A DNA stretch of 64,000 bases, taken from the NCBI GenBank assembly GCA_013298215.1, contig JAAFKE010000012.1:1-64000 (forward strand), given 5' to 3'. Positions 61,922 through 64,000 of this stretch are shown here, in pieces. Positions within the stretch are counted from its first letter, which is position 1, and each line of letters begins with the position of its first letter. Under the pieces are notes generated by a model. The model did no database searches. It was not told where the DNA came from and saw only the letters and a list, made by a program, of their open reading frames with translations. A program made the position numbers and the translations under genes. Source of the stretch: Cytophagales bacterium. GTDB taxonomy: Bacteria > Bacteroidota > Bacteroidia > Cytophagales > Spirosomataceae.

Positions 61922-64000
61922 ATGAAACTACTCCGCCCATCTCAACTGAGATCGTTGCGCGTGCTCTGCTGTGCACGTTCGCTCATTACGCCGCTTTTTA
62001 TTGTACTTCTCATTACAACGTCTCTCTCAACAAGCGTTGAGGCGCAAACCAGCACCTGTCCCTCCACTATTTCTAACCCGATACCCGCCGCAGTGAGCAT
62101 AGCGAGCGGCCAGGTTATTCCGTCGCTTGGCGTAAGCACCAACGCTACGGGAACGGATGCGATCCGGTTTCGGTATTTTGTCTCCCCACAAACCGCCTCG
62201 GCTGCCTACGGAAGTGGGTTTGGAATCGGCCTGGCGACCCCTACGGGCGGCACGGCCACAGTAACGAACGTATCGTTTCCAGCCAACAATACCAATGCCG
62301 ATGTTGTCTATTATGTCTATTCGGTTTTGAACACCATCCCCGCCGATGCCACCTGCCGTCCATTTGCTCAAATAGTTGTTACGGTAAGACCTGTTGCTTG
62401 CCCCACCATAACTGGTCCATTGCCAGCCACAGAAATTAGCCTTTGCTCGGGCGACAGGATTCCGTCGCTCCAAGTTTCAACGTCGGCCACGGGAACGGAT
62501 GCCGTCCGGTTTCGGTATTTTTCTACCCCACAAACGGGTGCTGGTGCGTATGCCAGTGGTTTTGCCATAGGGCTGGCCACGCCTGCGGGCGGCACGGCCA
62601 CAGTAACCAACGTGGCTATTCAGACCAACAACACCGCCGCCGATGTGGTGTATTATGCCTACGCAATCCTAAACTCGATTCCAGCCAACGCCAATTGTCG
62701 CCCATTGGCCGAATTTGTGATACGGGTGAAACCCAAACCCAGCGTTGTGAACTCAACCCGTAGTTTTTGCGACGACGGCGCAGATAACAGAGAAATAGTC
62801 AACCTCACATCGCTCAACAACGTAGTGAACGCCAACACCACAAACGCCGTGGTTTGGTACAGCGATTCCCTCAACACGACCATCAGCGCGCCGAGTGCCT
62901 TCGTGGCTCCAGTCGGCACAACTACTATATTTGCCAAAATAACGAGTACGAATGGCTGTTTCAATGTGGCCAGGGTTACACTGAGAGTGGCTGCTGCTCC
63001 CGTTGTGAGTGCAACCGCTAAATTAGAACAGTGCGCTGTGGGAGCCTCCGCAGTTTTCAATTTGCCCGATGCCAACCCGCAAATTGCCACGGGAACTGGC
63101 CTGACGTTCAGGTATTTTGCCACCCAAGCCAACGCCAGCGCAAACACAACACCTATTGCCAACACCTACACTGGCGGCAGCACCGTGTTGTATGTGCGGG
63201 TGAGCAACGGTGGTGGTTGCGATGCCATTGCACCGCTGGAAATAGCCGTAAACCCCAAGCCCAACGCTGGAATTGACCAAACTACCATTTGCGTCGATAA
63301 CACTCCTGCCACCTCGGCCACTCTGACGGCCACGTCTACTGATGCTGGAACATGGACGAAATTGTCGGGTGGAACTGCCAGTATTGTTGCCGCCAGTAGC
63401 AAATCTACCAGCGTAACTGGCCTGAGTGTAGGCGTTTACGAATTTGTTTTCACAACTGCCAAAAACTGCACAGATACCGTAAAAGTAACTGTACAAAGCT
63501 GCGGCACGACCATCGTGTGTCCTACTATCAGCATTGCCAGCCCGACAGCTACGTTGTGTTCGGGTTCTTTCGGCCCAGGCATTTTAGCACAAACTACCGC
63601 TACACAAGCCATTAAATTTGTTTATTTTACTACCCGACAAACAGGTACGGCCATGTATACGGGCGGTACGCTCATCCAAGTTTCGCAGCCAAGCAGCAAC
63701 GGAAGTGTGGGTGCTCCCAACGGATTACCAGGCTTACAATTACCGGCCAACAACGGAAGTGCCCCCGTAGATTACTATATCTATGCCATTCTCGACGCGC
63801 CCACCCTTGCGAATTGCCGCCCTTTTGCCGAAAAAATTTACACCGTCTCACCGCTGCCTACCTACACAGTTGCGGCCATACCTGTGTGCAACCCAGCTAC
63901 AAGATACCGAGTAAGGCTAAGAATAAATTCGCCAGGAACTTACAAAGTAGAGGTAGGCACAAGGCTCTCAACTGTTGATGGTGGTTTTATGGTGGGAGGC
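61922..64000 (+). CDS. large secreted tandem-repeat protein (partial, adhesin-like)
   Basis: The frame is open from ATG at 61922 to the window end, 693 codons with no stop, so the gene is incomplete. A signal peptide covers about residues 1-42. Three related repeats of about 110 residues are seen at about 46-157, 160-270 and 533-645; each starts with CP(S/T)I(S/T), has (I/V)(R/K)F.YF..(P/R)QT and ends NCRPFAE-like. The first two are close even in DNA (period 342 bases). Between repeats 2 and 3 there are Ig-like segments with KPKP or NPKPNAG linkers. Such proteins in Bacteroidota are surface adhesins, often with a gliding-motility C-terminal domain; the C-terminus lies beyond the window. Confidence 0.85.
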   Translation, partial: MKLLRPSQLRSLRVLCCARSLITPLFIVLLITTSLSTSVEAQTSTCPSTISNPIPAAVSIASGQVIPSLGVSTNATGTDAIRFRYFVSPQTASAAYGSGFGIGLATPTGGTATVTNVSFPANNTNADVVYYVYSVLNTIPADATCRPFAQIVVTVRPVACPTITGPLPATEISLCSGDRIPSLQVSTSATGTDAVRFRYFSTPQTGAGAYASGFAIGLATPAGGTATVTNVAIQTNNTAADVVYYAYAILNSIPANANCRPLAEFVIRVKPKPSVVNSTRSFCDDGADNREIVNLTSLNNVVNANTTNAVVWYSDSLNTTISAPSAFVAPVGTTTIFAKITSTNGCFNVARVTLRVAAAPVVSATAKLEQCAVGASAVFNLPDANPQIATGTGLTFRYFATQANASANTTPIANTYTGGSTVLYVRVSNGGGCDAIAPLEIAVNPKPNAGIDQTTICVDNTPATSATLTATSTDAGTWTKLSGGTASIVAASSKSTSVTGLSVGVYEFVFTTAKNCTDTVKVTVQSCGTTIVCPTISIASPTATLCSGSFGPGILAQTTATQAIKFVYFTTRQTGTAMYTGGTLIQVSQPSSNGSVGAPNGLPGLQLPANNGSAPVDYYIYAILDAPTLANCRPFAEKIYTVSPLPTYTVAAIPVCNPATRYRVRLRINSPGTYKVEVGTRLSTVDGGFMVGG

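Noticed and set aside
62443-63496. Several open frames on both strands near the right edge
   Set aside because: They overlap the long open frame from 61922 that has a signal peptide and repeat structure; the others are shadows.

Overview
The window is a chromosomal segment of a member of the Bacteroidota, most likely order Cytophagales (Spirosomaceae-like; the family is a tentative call from gene content and GC near 50%). Supporting signs are promoters of the TTG / TAnnTTTG type, the near absence of Shine-Dalgarno sequences, DUF4270, DUF4834 and DUF2795 proteins, a bacterial GGGP synthase, YtxJ (bacillithiol), type IX secretion sorting domains and CHU-type Ig-like repeats. No phage, CRISPR array, integrase or intact transposase was seen.

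Layout. 1-400: 5' end of a 16S rRNA gene reading leftward, with an excellent promoter. 0.4-4.5 kb: small conserved protein, PDZ/alpha-beta hydrolase, and a DUF4270 lipoprotein overlapping a one-domain starch-synthase-like protein. 4.6-7.5 kb: FAD oxidoreductase plus membrane polyferredoxin, probably one electron-transfer module. 7.6-12.5 kb: pyrF, DinB, dnaN, DUF4834, nfu and recA (housekeeping). 12.8-16.95 kb: a SWIM zinc-finger protein, then a markedly AT-rich patch with an acyltransferase, short repeats and a rearranged fragment of the SWIM gene. 17-24.7 kb: esterase, membrane glycosyltransferase, Dabb protein, a TolC/EmrB/EmrA tripartite efflux set and mnmA. 25-33 kb: NIPSNAP protein, BadF-type kinase, ytxJ, asnB and a large secreted reprolysin-like protease. 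33-43 kb: EEP nuclease/phosphatase, nhaD, recN, a tail-specific protease, FKBP isomerase, acyl-ACP desaturase and pdhA. 43-53.8 kb: DUF1501 protein with T9SS tail, AraC regulator, M28 peptidase, DUF2795 protein, Do protease, ileS and a small Ig-like secreted protein. 53.8-58.5 kb: gene remnants, a second asparagine-synthase-like gene overlapping an acyltransferase, then GGGP synthase with a small membrane protein. 58.9-64 kb: membrane-anchored AraC regulator, DUF952, DinB, ArsC-like, and the start of a large tandem-repeat secreted protein running off the window.

Most genes are chromosomal core genes in short transcription units. The less explained material is non-coding: a dispersed repeat of about 85 bp in three intergenic sites (16.9, 25.0 and 60.3 kb), a second 64-bp repeat pair (16.3 and 54.1 kb), a 15-bp perfect inverted repeat at 44.75 kb, and gene remnants at 16.5-16.8 and 53.8-54.3 kb. 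Among proteins, the FAD/polyferredoxin pair and the starch-synthase-like protein lacking its sugar-nucleotide domain are the most worth testing. I do not see a clear new defence or mobile system.
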